Of a DNA stretch of 64,000 nt, positions 8,958-17,238 are shown in pieces. The stretch comes from Dyadobacter bucti (lineage in GTDB: Bacteria > Bacteroidota > Bacteroidia > Cytophagales > Spirosomataceae). The stretch is taken from assembly GCF_005869225.1 (NCBI RefSeq), contig NZ_SWFP01000001.1, forward strand, positions 124,001-188,000. Direction: 5' to 3'. The notes under the pieces were generated by a model. It saw only the letters and a list, made by a program, of their open reading frames with translations. It searched no databases and had not been told where the DNA came from. How positions within the stretch are numbered: position 1 is the stretch's first letter; the number at the start of each line of letters is the position of its first letter. A program made the position numbers and the translations under genes.

Positions 8958-9316
8958 ATCTAGAGTCATTACGCGACTTTTGCATTGCGCTGCCTGGAGT
9001 AACCGAAGAACTTCCTTTCGGACCCGATACGCTGGTTTTCAAAGTAAGAGGAAAAGTGTTTCTTTTGACACCTCTGGACGGCTCGAAGACGCAGTTTAAC
9101 GCGAAATGTGACCCTGAAAAAGCGGAAGAACTCCGGGAGACCTATTCTGATGTCAAGCCCGGTTACCACATGAATAAAAAACACTGGAATACGGTATATG
9201 TTACCGGCAGCATTCCAAGTGAAACTTTGTTTTCCTGGGTGAAAGATTCTTATGATCTGGTGGTTGCGTCTTTGCCGAAAAAAGACAGGGAAGAATTGCA
9301 TTCAGCCACGGGTTAA
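8954..9316 (+). CDS. MmcQ/YjbR family protein
   Basis: This is a 120-residue protein of the YjbR/CyaY-like fold: an N-terminal L-P-G-V-T-E-E-L-P-F-G-P-D, then F-K-V-R-G-K-V-F-L-L, N-A-K-C-D-P, and H-M-N-K-K-H-W-N-T-V near residue 75. Family members are small and often annotated as DNA-binding, with little experimental support. The ATG at 8954 is chosen over an upstream in-frame Met at 8918 because it overlaps the preceding stop by 4 bp and matches the family N terminus. The stop codon and last three residues lie inside a REP-like palindromic repeat, so the C terminus may have been reshaped by repeat insertion. Confidence 0.85.
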   Translation: MNLESLRDFCIALPGVTEELPFGPDTLVFKVRGKVFLLTPLDGSKTQFNAKCDPEKAEELRETYSDVKPGYHMNKKHWNTVYVTGSIPSETLFSWVKDSYDLVVASLPKKDREELHSATG

Positions 9317-9376
9317 AACCCGAAGGGCTGAAATTACCATTTTTACATCTAGCCACGGGTTAAAACCCGCGGCTAG
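9303..9376. repeat. Pair of REP-like palindromes sharing the core CCACGGGTTAAAACCCG
   Basis: Copy 1 (9303-9330) pairs CAGCC with GGCTG around the inner stem CGGGTT/AACCCG. Copy 2 (9349-9376) pairs CTAGCC with GGCTAG around the same inner stem with one mismatch. The copies are in the same orientation, 18 bp apart. Copy 1 provides the TAA stop of the upstream gene. The form resembles REP/REPIN elements mobilised by RAYT transposases; no transposase gene lies in the window. Confidence 0.75.
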
Positions 9377-9495
9377 AGAAATCCGAAGACCTCATGATCA
9401 CCAAATCTCGGACTTCATTCCGGGGGAAATGGCTGCACGAAAACGGGCGCGCTCATCGCTACGCAGATTTGGGCCTTGTATTTTGCACCCGAAGA

Positions 9496-9837
9496 TCACT
9501 TCGCTGCTTTCATCTCTTCGTCCAGGCGTTTGCTTAATGTTTCGCAGACGCCTTCAATGGCCTCCGCCATGGTACGGTCATTGGTGGCTGTGAGCAGAGT
9601 ATCCGCAATTCCGCTCATCAGTTCGATGTAAAAACGCTTCATTTCAAATACTTCCATGTCCTTTGTCCAAAGGTCTATTTTCAGCGTACCGCGGTGATAA
9701 TGATCCCAGACTGCGATGGCAATGGCCCTGGTATCGTTGATACCCTCGTTGGGGTTATCCGTAGCGTTCCAGAAAATCTTCTCAGGTATATTCTTTTCGT
9801 CCAGTTCAACGGTGAAGTTTATTTCCGACTTTTTCAT
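9496..9837 (-). CDS. gldC: Gliding motility-associated protein GldC
   Basis: This 113-residue protein matches GldC: I-N-F-T-V-E-L-D-E-K-N-I-P-E-K-I-F-W, then D-T-R-A-I-A-I-A-V-W-D and T-L-K-I-D-L-W-T-K-D-M near the middle. GldC is a small cytoplasmic protein that supports gliding in Flavobacterium johnsoniae, but it is also kept in species that do not glide, so its basic role is unclear. A TACTTTTG box lies 22 bp upstream. The other gld genes are not in the window. Confidence 0.9.
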   Translation of the reverse strand: MKKSEINFTVELDEKNIPEKIFWNATDNPNEGINDTRAIAIAVWDHYHRGTLKIDLWTKDMEVFEMKRFYIELMSGIADTLLTATNDRTMAEAIEGVCETLSKRLDEEMKAAK

Positions 9838-9858
9838 AAGAGGTGTTAATATTTTTCA

Positions 9859-9866
9859 CAAAAGTA
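9859..9866 (-). promoter_or_regulatory. -7 box TACTTTTG upstream of gldC
   Basis: On the minus strand this matches the Bacteroidetes sigma-A -7 consensus TAnnTTTG, 22 bp before the gldC ATG. No TTG lies at the usual distance, so the call rests on the -7 box alone. Confidence 0.4.
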
Positions 9867-9895
9867 AGCATTTCAGAAACATTAAAGTTCCTCGC

Positions 9896-10615
9896 CTACT
9901 TCCCACCTTGCCCGAAAACACGTTTTAAAACGTCGCTTACCCGCGCCACAGGATCCTCGCGGATCTTCTTCTCTTCCTGTGCGATCAGTACATACAGCCC
10001 GTCGATGGTCTTCTGGGTCGCATATTCTTTCAGGTTAGGATTTACTTTTTTAACCAGTGGAATCTGATTATAAGTGTTCACAATGTCGGCGTAATACTCC
10101 GTAGCCTTGTTCAGGTTCAGCGTACTATCCACGACGGGAAAGAAAGTTTTGAACAGATCATCATTGGTAGTTTTCCTGAGATACTGCGTCGCCGCATCAT
10201 TCTGGCCTTTCAAAATACCCAATGCGTCCGGCACGGTCATGGAGGTGATAGCTGTTACGAATATCGGCTTCGATTTTTTTGCGGCATCCTCAGCCGCGCG
10301 GTTGAGAGATAAAGTGAATTTATCAACCTGGTCGCCTAATCCCATTCTCCGCAATGTCTCGGCCACTTTCTGAGCTTCCGGCGGTACTGCGATCTTGATC
10401 AGTTCATTTTTAAAAAAACCATCCACTTTCGATGCTTCGGCAGACCCGTTGGAGATCCCGACATTGAGCGCTTCTTTCAATCCCAGGACAATGTCACCTT
10501 CGCTCAGGCCTCCGCTTTTCTTGCCAAACTGATCAAGGAATTTACCAAGCTGAGCAGTTGACGTATAGCCACATAAGAGCCAAAACAAGGTTACAACTAA
10601 GAATTTGTATTTCAT
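9896..10615 (-). CDS. Exported DUF4197 protein
   Basis: This 239-residue protein has a signal peptide (M-K-Y-K-F-L-V-V-T-L-F-W-L-L, cleavage probably after T-S-T-A-Q) and the DUF4197 pattern: L-S-E-G-D-I-V-L-G-L-K-E-A-L-N-V-G, then I-A-V-P-P-E-A-Q-K-V-A-E-T-L-R near residue 75, and A-T-Q-K-T-I-D-G-L near 205. It is probably periplasmic or membrane-attached. No biochemical role is established for the family. It is transcribed away from cinA, which starts 107 bp beyond its start codon. Confidence 0.85.
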   Translation of the reverse strand: MKYKFLVVTLFWLLCGYTSTAQLGKFLDQFGKKSGGLSEGDIVLGLKEALNVGISNGSAEASKVDGFFKNELIKIAVPPEAQKVAETLRRMGLGDQVDKFTLSLNRAAEDAAKKSKPIFVTAITSMTVPDALGILKGQNDAATQYLRKTTNDDLFKTFFPVVDSTLNLNKATEYYADIVNTYNQIPLVKKVNPNLKEYATQKTIDGLYVLIAQEEKKIREDPVARVSDVLKRVFGQGGK

Positions 10616-10678
10616 TACGGTTCTGTTTGTTAATTTTTCACTACGGTTTAAACGTACTCAATAACGATTAATTTTACT

Positions 10679-10686
10679 TATTTTTG
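10679..10686 (+). promoter_or_regulatory. -7 box TATTTTTG upstream of cinA
   Basis: This matches TAnnTTTG, 36 bp before the cinA ATG. No TTG was found at the expected -33 distance, so support is partial. Confidence 0.3.
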
Positions 10687-10722
10687 GGAAAATAACGGTC
10701 TTTATTAATCCATTTTACGCTT

Positions 10723-11994
10723 ATGGTTCCCTCTATTCGGGCTGAAATAATTACGATCGGCGACGAAATTCTTTTTGGACAAATTACGGATACGAACACA
10801 CAATGGATTGGCACTCAACTGACTGATATAGGTATCCGCCCGGTCCGGAAAACATCCGTCGGCGATATCAAACAAGATATTCTCAATGCTTTTACAGAAG
10901 CCTCCGGCCGCGTTAATGTCGTGATCGTAACGGGCGGACTTGGCCCAACCCGGGATGATATCACCAAACATACCTTCTGCGAATACTTCGGTACCGAACT
11001 TGAGATCAATGAGGATGCACTGAAACTGGTTACGGAGTTCTTTGCGAAAAGAGGCCGGAAAATGACCGAATTGAACATACAGCAGGCTGCATTACCCAAA
11101 AATTGCACGTATATTCCGAACCTCTGGGGAACAGCGCCCGGCATGTGGTTTGAAAAGGATGGCGTAGTATATGTTTCGCTTCCGGGCGTACCTTATGAAA
11201 TGAAAAGTCTCATGGAGTTTGAAATTCTCCCGAGGCTAAAAGCGAAGTTCAACACGCCGTTTATCCAGCATAAATCGGTCCGGACGATCGGCATTGGCGA
11301 ATCCTTTCTGGCTGAGAAGATCGCCCATTGGGAAGATGCCCTTCCTGACCATATCAAACTGGCGTATCTTCCGCATTTCGGGCAGGTAAAGCTCAGGCTT
11401 ACCGGCACCGGCGCTGATGCTTTGACACTGGAAAAAGACCTGGAAGGACAGGTCCAGCTTCTCCTTCCACTGATCGCAGAATATGTTTTCGGATTTGATT
11501 CCGATGAACTGGAATCCGTTGTAGGAGCGTTACTATTGAATCGTGATGCAACACTGGGGACGGCAGAGAGCTGCACCGGAGGATATGTGGCAAGCCAGAT
11601 CACCAGCGTACCCGGTTCGTCGGCCTATTTTGAAGGCTCGGTGGTGAGTTACAGCAACGATGTAAAAATGAGCGTTTTAGGTGTAAAAAAAGAAACACTT
11701 GATGCCTATGGTGCTGTAAGCGAACAAACTGCTATTGAAATGGCAGAAGGAGCCCGCAGCGCTTTGAATGTAACTTTTGCGATTTCGACAACCGGTATCG
11801 CGGGGCCGGAAGGCGGAACAGATGAGAAACCGGTGGGCACTGTCTGGATTGCCTGTGCCGGACCTGACGAAACATTTACGCAGCTTTTGACATTAAGGAA
11901 CAATAGGAAGATCAATGTGGAAATGACCTGTTCTTATGTCCTTAACCTGCTTAGAAAAACGATATTAAAAACAAATCTGGCTGTAAAAAGCTGA
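10723..11994 (+). CDS. cinA: CinA: competence/damage-inducible protein with nicotinamide-nucleotide amidase domain
   Basis: This 423-residue two-domain protein has an N-terminal MoCF-like domain (E-I-I-T-I-G-D-E-I-L-F-G-Q-I-T-D-T-N near the start, T-G-G-L-G-P-T-R-D-D-I near residue 70) with ADP-ribose pyrophosphatase activity in the family. The C-terminal PncC-like amidase domain has A-E-S-C-T-G-G-Y near residue 285 and S-T-T-G-I-A-G-P-E-G-G near 355, and deamidates NMN in pyridine nucleotide salvage. Length and both domains are normal. A lone E2 gene follows at 59 bp on the same strand. Confidence 0.95.
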   Translation: MVPSIRAEIITIGDEILFGQITDTNTQWIGTQLTDIGIRPVRKTSVGDIKQDILNAFTEASGRVNVVIVTGGLGPTRDDITKHTFCEYFGTELEINEDALKLVTEFFAKRGRKMTELNIQQAALPKNCTYIPNLWGTAPGMWFEKDGVVYVSLPGVPYEMKSLMEFEILPRLKAKFNTPFIQHKSVRTIGIGESFLAEKIAHWEDALPDHIKLAYLPHFGQVKLRLTGTGADALTLEKDLEGQVQLLLPLIAEYVFGFDSDELESVVGALLLNRDATLGTAESCTGGYVASQITSVPGSSAYFEGSVVSYSNDVKMSVLGVKKETLDAYGAVSEQTAIEMAEGARSALNVTFAISTTGIAGPEGGTDEKPVGTVWIACAGPDETFTQLLTLRNNRKINVEMTCSYVLNLLRKTILKTNLAVKS

Positions 11995-12053
11995 ATGACA
12001 GATATTAATACAGGCGCAGCAGCGAAATATGTCTGTCCTGAAAAACGCGAAGT

Positions 12054-13346
12054 ATGAAAATAGTAGAAATGGTAATGCCTCCGATGGGCGAAAGTATCAT
12101 GGAATGTACGGTGCTTCACCTGCTGAAAAAAACAGGCGATGCGGTAACCATTGATGATTCCGTACTGGAGGTAGCTACTGATAAAGTGGACACAGAAGTT
12201 CCCTGCCCCTACTCCGGGGTTTTGACCGAGTGGCTTGTGAAGGAAAATGATGTAGTCGCGATTGGCAGCGCCGTCGCTCACATTCAGGTTGAAGATGATA
12301 CAGAGGAGGAGAAACCTCTGCCGGTTTTACACGAAGAAGAAATTCCGGATGTTGAATCGAGCGTCGCAATCCTGGAAAAGGATTTTCATGAGGCTGTTAC
12401 CAAAAAGGCAGAGCCGGTCCTTGAATATGCCAAAAATGATCCCGCAAGTAATACCTTTTATTCCCCTCTGGTTCTGAGCATCGCACGTGAAGAACACATC
12501 AGTCCGGGTGAGCTGGCTACAATCCCGGGTTCTGGTGTTGAGAACAGGGTTACCAAAAACGACATCATCGCTTTTCTCGATAAACGTAAAAAAGGCCTGT
12601 CGCAGCCTGCGCCGATTGTTACTTCTTTGAACGGAAGCAACGAGATCATCGAAATGGACCGTATGCGCAAAATGATTTCGCAGCGCATGATCGAATCCAA
12701 AAGGATATCTGCGCACGTTACTTCATTCATCGAAACCGATATGACGCCGGTTGTCAAGTGGCGTGAGGCTGTCAAAACGGAATACAGAAAAAAGACCGGT
12801 GACAGCATCACTTTTACACCTATCCTGATCGAGGCCGTAGTGAAGGCGATCAAAGATTATCCGCTGATCAATATCTCCGTCGAAGGCGAAAAAATAATCA
12901 AGAAAAAGGACATTAACATAGGAATGGCAGTGGCACTGCCGGATGGTAACCTCATCGTACCCGTTATCCATAACGCCGACCGTTACGATCTGCCGGGACT
13001 TGCGCGGAAAGTAAATGAACTTGCCAGAAGAGCCCGTGAAAACAAACTGAAAGCGGATGATCTTGCGGGTGGTACTTACACGGTTTCTAATATCGGGGCC
13101 TTTTCAAATCTCATGGGAACGCCGATCATAGTTCAGCCGCAGGTTGCGATCATGGCTTTTGGTGCGATTAAAAAGAAGCCGGCTGTGATTGAAACCCCGG
13201 AAGGAGACTTACTCGGGATCAGAAGCCTGATGTTCATCTCTCACTCTTATGACCATAGGGTCGTGGACGGCTCGCTAGGCGGTATGTTCCTGAAAAGAGT
13301 GAATGATTATCTTGAAAATTTCAATGTTAGCAGATCAATAATCTGA
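12054..13346 (+). CDS. 2-oxo acid dehydrogenase E2 (dihydrolipoyl acyltransferase)
   Basis: This 430-residue E2 subunit has an N-terminal lipoyl domain with the lipoylated Lys44 in E-V-A-T-D-K-V-D-T-E, a linker, a peripheral subunit-binding domain (S-P-L-V-L-S-I-A-R-E-E-H near residue 140, then N-R-V-T-K-N-D-I), and a C-terminal catalytic domain ending in S-H-S-Y-D-H-R-V-V-D-G near 397. It passes acyl groups from lipoamide to CoA. No E1 or E3 gene is nearby, so whether it serves a pyruvate, branched-chain or 2-oxoglutarate complex is open. Its stop overlaps the next ATG by 1 bp. Confidence 0.9.
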   Translation: MKIVEMVMPPMGESIMECTVLHLLKKTGDAVTIDDSVLEVATDKVDTEVPCPYSGVLTEWLVKENDVVAIGSAVAHIQVEDDTEEEKPLPVLHEEEIPDVESSVAILEKDFHEAVTKKAEPVLEYAKNDPASNTFYSPLVLSIAREEHISPGELATIPGSGVENRVTKNDIIAFLDKRKKGLSQPAPIVTSLNGSNEIIEMDRMRKMISQRMIESKRISAHVTSFIETDMTPVVKWREAVKTEYRKKTGDSITFTPILIEAVVKAIKDYPLINISVEGEKIIKKKDINIGMAVALPDGNLIVPVIHNADRYDLPGLARKVNELARRARENKLKADDLAGGTYTVSNIGAFSNLMGTPIIVQPQVAIMAFGAIKKKPAVIETPEGDLLGIRSLMFISHSYDHRVVDGSLGGMFLKRVNDYLENFNVSRSII

Positions 13347-13879
13347 TGCTGAGACTTACTTTGGACGTAGATGATGTGCTGGCCGATACGCATGAAAAGC
13401 TCGTGAATATTGTGCTGAACGATTTTGGAACAACACTTACGGAAAAAGAGCTGTATTCCAGGGCATTAAGGGAATTGTTGCATCCAAAGCAGCTCACCAA
13501 ACTGCACAGGATCATCAATACACCCGGTTTTTTTACAGACATCAATGTTAAAAAGGGTGCGGTAGAAACGGTGTACAAGTTGTCGAAATTCTATGAGATC
13601 TACATCGCCACCGCATGCATGGAGTTTCCCAATTCGTTCAAGGACAAATTCGACTGGCTGCACAAAAATTTCCCGTTTATTCCCTGGACCAACATTGTTT
13701 TTTGCGGGTATAAAAGCATCATCAATTCTGACTACCTGATCGACGACCATGTGCGAAACCTGGTTGCTTTCAAAGGTGAGGGGATTTTGTTCAGTGCTCC
13801 ACACAATTTGAATGACCACACATTCCGTCGCGTTTCCAGTTGGAACGACGTTTCGGAGTTATTTTTACCGATAGTATGA
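13346..13879 (+). CDS. 5'(3')-deoxyribonucleotidase-like HAD phosphatase
   Basis: This 177-residue protein has the catalytic D-V-D-D-V-L-A-D at 7-14, matching the NT5C family (5' nucleotidase, deoxy, type C) of the HAD superfamily. The C-terminal half has S-D-Y-L-I-D-D-H near residue 131, which fits HAD motif IV. The family dephosphorylates dUMP and dTMP and helps balance dNTP pools; some bacterial members have other substrates. The start overlaps the E2 stop, and its stop overlaps the response regulator ATG, so four genes from E2 to the kinase are tightly packed. Confidence 0.8.
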   Translation: MLRLTLDVDDVLADTHEKLVNIVLNDFGTTLTEKELYSRALRELLHPKQLTKLHRIINTPGFFTDINVKKGAVETVYKLSKFYEIYIATACMEFPNSFKDKFDWLHKNFPFIPWTNIVFCGYKSIINSDYLIDDHVRNLVAFKGEGILFSAPHNLNDHTFRRVSSWNDVSELFLPIV

Positions 13880-14553
13880 AATTATTGCTGATAGAAGACG
13901 AGCCGAAAACGTTGCAGTCCATCAAACAGGGATTGGAAGAAAATGGCTACGAAGTAGACATTGCCTACGATGGTCTGATCGGCAGACAACTGGCCAAAAA
14001 CAACACGTATCAGCTCATTATCAGCGATATTATTATACCAGGTATCAACGGCATAGAGCTTTGCCGTGAAATACGTACCTGGGGCGACGAAACACCCATT
14101 CTGATGCTTACCGCATTGGGAACCACTGATGATAAGGTGACCGGGCTTGACGCCGGAGCAGATGACTATCTGGTCAAACCGTTTGAATTCAAAGAATTAC
14201 TTGCCAGGGTCCGCGCGCTGACGAAACGGGGAACCACGGTTTCCCATACAGGGCAGATTCTCCGTTTTGCCGATCTGGAAGTTTCCCTGGATGCCAAAAC
14301 AGTCCATCGTTCGGGGAATAAGATCAACCTCACTGCCCGGGAATTTAACCTCCTTGTTTATCTCATCAGAAACCAGGGACGGGTGATTTCAAAAGTTGAA
14401 ATAGCAGAACAGGTATGGGATATCGGCTTCGACACAGGTACGAATGTGATTGAGGTTTATGTAAATTATCTGCGTAAGAAAATTGACAAGGATTATCCTG
14501 TCAAACTGATTCATACACAGTTTGGTATGGGTTATGTTCTTAAAATAGAATAG
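13876..14553 (+). CDS. OmpR/PhoB-family response regulator
   Basis: This 225-residue protein has a receiver domain (acidic pocket in L-I-E-D-E at 5-9, phospho-acceptor Asp51 in I-I-S-D-I-I-I-P-G, Lys in Y-L-V-K-P-F near 101) and a winged-helix domain (L-T-A-R-E-F-N-L-L-V-Y-L near 155, G-T-N-V-I-E-V-Y-V-N-Y-L-R-K near 195). The start is set at M-K-L-L-L-I-E-D-E, whose ATG overlaps the preceding stop by 4 bp; an upstream in-frame Met at 13840 would add 12 residues not typical of receivers. The kinase gene follows 3 bp later. It resembles CusR-type regulators, but the signal is unknown. Confidence 0.93.
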   Translation: MKLLLIEDEPKTLQSIKQGLEENGYEVDIAYDGLIGRQLAKNNTYQLIISDIIIPGINGIELCREIRTWGDETPILMLTALGTTDDKVTGLDAGADDYLVKPFEFKELLARVRALTKRGTTVSHTGQILRFADLEVSLDAKTVHRSGNKINLTAREFNLLVYLIRNQGRVISKVEIAEQVWDIGFDTGTNVIEVYVNYLRKKIDKDYPVKLIHTQFGMGYVLKIE

Positions 14554-14556
14554 TAT

Positions 14557-15933
14557 ATGCAAATCCGCACCCGACTGACGGTCCAATTTTCATTGTTAGT
14601 GAGCGGAATTCTCCTTATTACCTTTCTTGCTATATACTATTTCACGTATAATAACGTCACTGAGGATTTTTATGACCGGCTGCGTTCAAAGGCCAAGTCG
14701 CAGGCGGAGCTCCTTTTAAAAGTGCCTCAGGTGAATACGGAGGTTTTAAAAGCGCTGGATGAAACCAACCGCGACCTGATCTACAATGAAAATACCTTCA
14801 TTTTCGACGAAAAAAACCGGCTGATTTACAGTAACCCCACTACCCCGCAGTCTAAATCCATACACGTATCCAATTACTGGCTTGATGAAATCCGCAAAGC
14901 AGGGCAAATACGCTATACTGACGGCGATTATAAGGTTGTAGGTCTCTATTACAAATATCCTTTCAACCGCGCAGTGGTATTGCTGGGCGCCAAAGACTTG
15001 TACGGCCAAGCCAACCTATCCAACCTCAGCACGTTGCTGACGGTACTTTTCTTTATCGTGACAATCATTGTTGCCCTTGTAGGGTGGATTTTCTCCAAAC
15101 GCGCCCTGAGGCCCATCTCAAAAGTAATGAACTCGGTGGAGGGAATTCTGCCACAGAAACTGGATACCCGTCTTGATGTCCCTAACCAGAAAGACGAGAT
15201 CGGCCGACTCACAACGACCTTTAACAAGCTGCTCGACCGAATTGAGACTGCGTTCCAAATGCAAAAGATTTTCGTAGCCAATGTTTCCCACGAGCTCAAA
15301 AATCCCCTGACCAAAATCCGGTCTCAACTGGAGGTCAGTTTACTGAAAGAACGTACTGCGCTGGATTATCAGGTAACGATCCATTCGGTGCTTGAAGACA
15401 TTCAGGAACTTGCGCAACTCTCTAATACCTTGCTGGAATTGGCAAAAGTCAGCGAAGATCAGCGCGATTTACTTACAGAAACCATTCGGGTTGACGACCT
15501 GCTCCTCGATTGCAGGCTTAATCTGGCAGAGGCGAATCCATCCTATAATATTCAGCTTAATTTCGAGGAGCTTCCCGAAGACGACACCTGGCTGGAACTG
15601 CCGGGGAATTCAACGCTATTAAAAACGGCATTTCTGAACCTGATGGATAATGCCTGCAAGTTCTCCGACGACCATACGGTTAATGTCAATCTGCAATCTT
15701 CCGGCAAAAAGTTAACCCTTAGTTTTTCTGATTCTGGAAAGGGAATCCCGAAAGAAGATCAGAGCCTGGTTTTTCAGCCTTTTTACAGAAGCGACAACAC
15801 GGCAAGCATTAAAGGGTACGGGATAGGGCTCTCGCTTGTCGAAAGAATCGTAAAACTGCACAACGGTTCGGTCGCAATCAGCTCCAACCAACCCAAGGGA
15901 ACTACCTTTCTGGTGACATTTTCACGTCTCTAA
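14557..15933 (+). CDS. HAMP-domain sensor histidine kinase
   Basis: This is the 458-residue cognate kinase of the preceding regulator. It has an N-terminal TM helix, a periplasmic sensor segment of about 130 residues, a second TM helix (V-L-F-F-I-V-T-I-I-V-A-L-V-G-W near 165), a HAMP linker, the H-box N-V-S-H-E-L-K-N-P-L-T near residue 245, the N-box N-L-M-D-N-A-C-K-F, and G-boxes D-S-G-K-G-I-P and G-Y-G-I-G-L-S-L. The layout is like CusS and BaeS. A strong terminator follows. Confidence 0.93.
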   Translation: MQIRTRLTVQFSLLVSGILLITFLAIYYFTYNNVTEDFYDRLRSKAKSQAELLLKVPQVNTEVLKALDETNRDLIYNENTFIFDEKNRLIYSNPTTPQSKSIHVSNYWLDEIRKAGQIRYTDGDYKVVGLYYKYPFNRAVVLLGAKDLYGQANLSNLSTLLTVLFFIVTIIVALVGWIFSKRALRPISKVMNSVEGILPQKLDTRLDVPNQKDEIGRLTTTFNKLLDRIETAFQMQKIFVANVSHELKNPLTKIRSQLEVSLLKERTALDYQVTIHSVLEDIQELAQLSNTLLELAKVSEDQRDLLTETIRVDDLLLDCRLNLAEANPSYNIQLNFEELPEDDTWLELPGNSTLLKTAFLNLMDNACKFSDDHTVNVNLQSSGKKLTLSFSDSGKGIPKEDQSLVFQPFYRSDNTASIKGYGIGLSLVERIVKLHNGSVAISSNQPKGTTFLVTFSRL

Positions 15934-16060
15934 GGAAATTCTAACTTATTATTAACCCCCTTTTAAGTATTGAGGGATTTATTTGTATTGTAATAATAAA
16001 GATGCTTTAATCGGCAGATTTAATTAAGGATTTCATTTTTTGTGGTGTTAATAAGCAAAC

Positions 16061-16097
16061 TTGGCAGGTGTATCTCACACCTGCCAAAGTTTTTTTT
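16061..16097 (+). terminator. Intrinsic terminator after the two-component operon
   Basis: An 11-bp perfect stem (16061-16071 with 16077-16087, TTGGCAGGTGT) has a 5-nt loop and is followed by a run of eight T. Confidence 0.9.
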
Positions 16098-16107
16098 ATG
16101 GCATTCT

Positions 16108-16325
16108 CAGTCATGTATAGTTTTTTGTAGTTAATGATAGTCATTTGTAGTGCTTTATAGTCACGTATGGTCATACGCAGTTATGTTTTATATTTGATTG
16201 GTAGTCGCGGTCAGTTGCTTTTGGTAAAAAGAAAAGGGTTGTATTAGCTATCTGAACTAATATCAACCCTCACTACAAATAACAATAAATGACTACGAAT
16301 GACAATAGCTGACAACCAACGACCA
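16108..16325. repeat. Intergenic element B: inverted arrays of degenerate 10-bp TDGTCA units
   Basis: The left arm (16108-16217) has about eleven consecutive 10-bp units, such as CAGTCATGTA, TAGTTAATGA, TAGTCATTTG, TAGTCACGTA and TGGTCATACG. The right arm (16266-16325) has six units in reverse complement, such as TAAATGACTA, CGAATGACAA and TAGCTGACAA. The middle is a hairpin (AGGGTTG at 16235-16241 pairing with 16264-16270, extended by TATTAG). The unit, the period and the position between convergent genes match element A at 1306-1438. Here the left arm is nearly twice the length of the right. Confidence 0.75.
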
Positions 16326-16349
16326 AGCCGCCCCGTCCCCAGCTACTCC

Positions 16350-17096
16350 TTAGTTCTTCTTTCGGATCTCGATAACTTTCAATCTACTTAACAGCCTGAT
16401 CACCGGGTAAGTGGGATCAACTTCAAACCATTTTGAACCGAAATTGATCGAATTAGGACGTTTGTGATGATTGTTCTGAAACAATTCGCCCATCATTAAA
16501 AAATCAAAAATCAGCGAGTTCTTCGATTTGTCATCATTATCAAAATTCTGGTATCCGTATTTGTGGCCACTCCAGTTTACAATCGCACCATGAATCGGCC
16601 CCATCAGAAAATGGATCGGCAATAAAAAGAAGAATGCCCAGTGCATATCAAGGTAAACATAGGCCAGCACATAAAACGCCAGATAAATCAATGCCCAGCC
16701 AGTTCTTGAAAACCAGGAATCTCCGAGTTTCTCAATGAAATTCCATTCCGGATAGTTACGCTCGAATTGGGATTCAATCGCTCTTTTTCTGTTGAGTACA
16801 GCATTATAAATATTTTTGGTCTCCCACATCATCGTAAAAACGTTTTTGGTATGGTGGGGTGAGTGAGGATCTTTTTCGGTATCACTGAAAGCATGGTGCA
16901 TACGGTGCAGGATGGCATAAGCACGCGGGCTCAAATATGAGGACCCCTGCGACAGATAGGTAAGCAGATAGAAAAAACGCTCCCACGGCTTACTCATAAT
17001 GAACATTTTATGCGCTGAATACCGGTGCAGAAAGAATGTTTGACAAAATAATGATAAATACCAATGTACAACAAATACAATCAGGACAATATACAT
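16350..17096 (-). CDS. Membrane fatty acid (acyl-CoA type) desaturase
   Basis: This 248-residue integral membrane di-iron enzyme has the three histidine boxes of the stearoyl-CoA desaturase family: H-R-Y-S-A-H at 24-29, H-R-M-H-H at 64-68, and the C-terminal Q-N-N-H-H-K-R-P. It introduces a double bond into membrane-lipid acyl chains. A longer reading frame begins at 17132, but that Met lies inside a TACTTTTG -7 box, so the ATG at 17096 is the better start. The gene converges with the histidine kinase, with element B between them. Confidence 0.88.
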   Translation of the reverse strand: MYIVLIVFVVHWYLSLFCQTFFLHRYSAHKMFIMSKPWERFFYLLTYLSQGSSYLSPRAYAILHRMHHAFSDTEKDPHSPHHTKNVFTMMWETKNIYNAVLNRKRAIESQFERNYPEWNFIEKLGDSWFSRTGWALIYLAFYVLAYVYLDMHWAFFFLLPIHFLMGPIHGAIVNWSGHKYGYQNFDNDDKSKNSLIFDFLMMGELFQNNHHKRPNSINFGSKWFEVDPTYPVIRLLSRLKVIEIRKKN

Positions 17097-17129
17097 GGAA
17101 CGAGGAAAAATTATAATTTGAACTTTGTA

Positions 17130-17137
17130 CAAAAGTA
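17130..17137 (-). promoter_or_regulatory. -7 box TACTTTTG upstream of the desaturase
   Basis: This matches TAnnTTTG on the minus strand, 33 bp before the ATG at 17096. It supports the shorter desaturase start. No TTG at the normal -33 spacing. Confidence 0.4.
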
Positions 17138-17238
17138 CGCGCCAAAGGACGAAAAAACGAAATTTGCACAGTCTTATTTAGAATATATTTATACTACCCG
17201 ATTAAAACTGCCACATTAAATTTGCCTGCTTTCTGATG

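Larger units (their letters stand above)
15934..16349. other. 416-bp gene-free stretch between convergent genes
   Basis: It holds the terminator of the two-component operon (16061-16097) and element B of the 10-bp-periodic repeats (16108-16325), annotated separately. The first 120 bp are AT-rich; I see no ORF or RNA gene. Confidence 0.7.

Noticed and set aside
9252..9593. 113-residue open frame on the plus strand
   Set aside because: It starts in the YjbR-like gene, crosses both REP-like repeats and ends inside gldC on the other strand; composition is Arg/Ser-rich and unlike a protein.
13840..13875. N-terminal extension of the response regulator
   Set aside because: Receiver domains start within a few residues of the first beta strand, and the ATG at 13876 overlaps the preceding stop.
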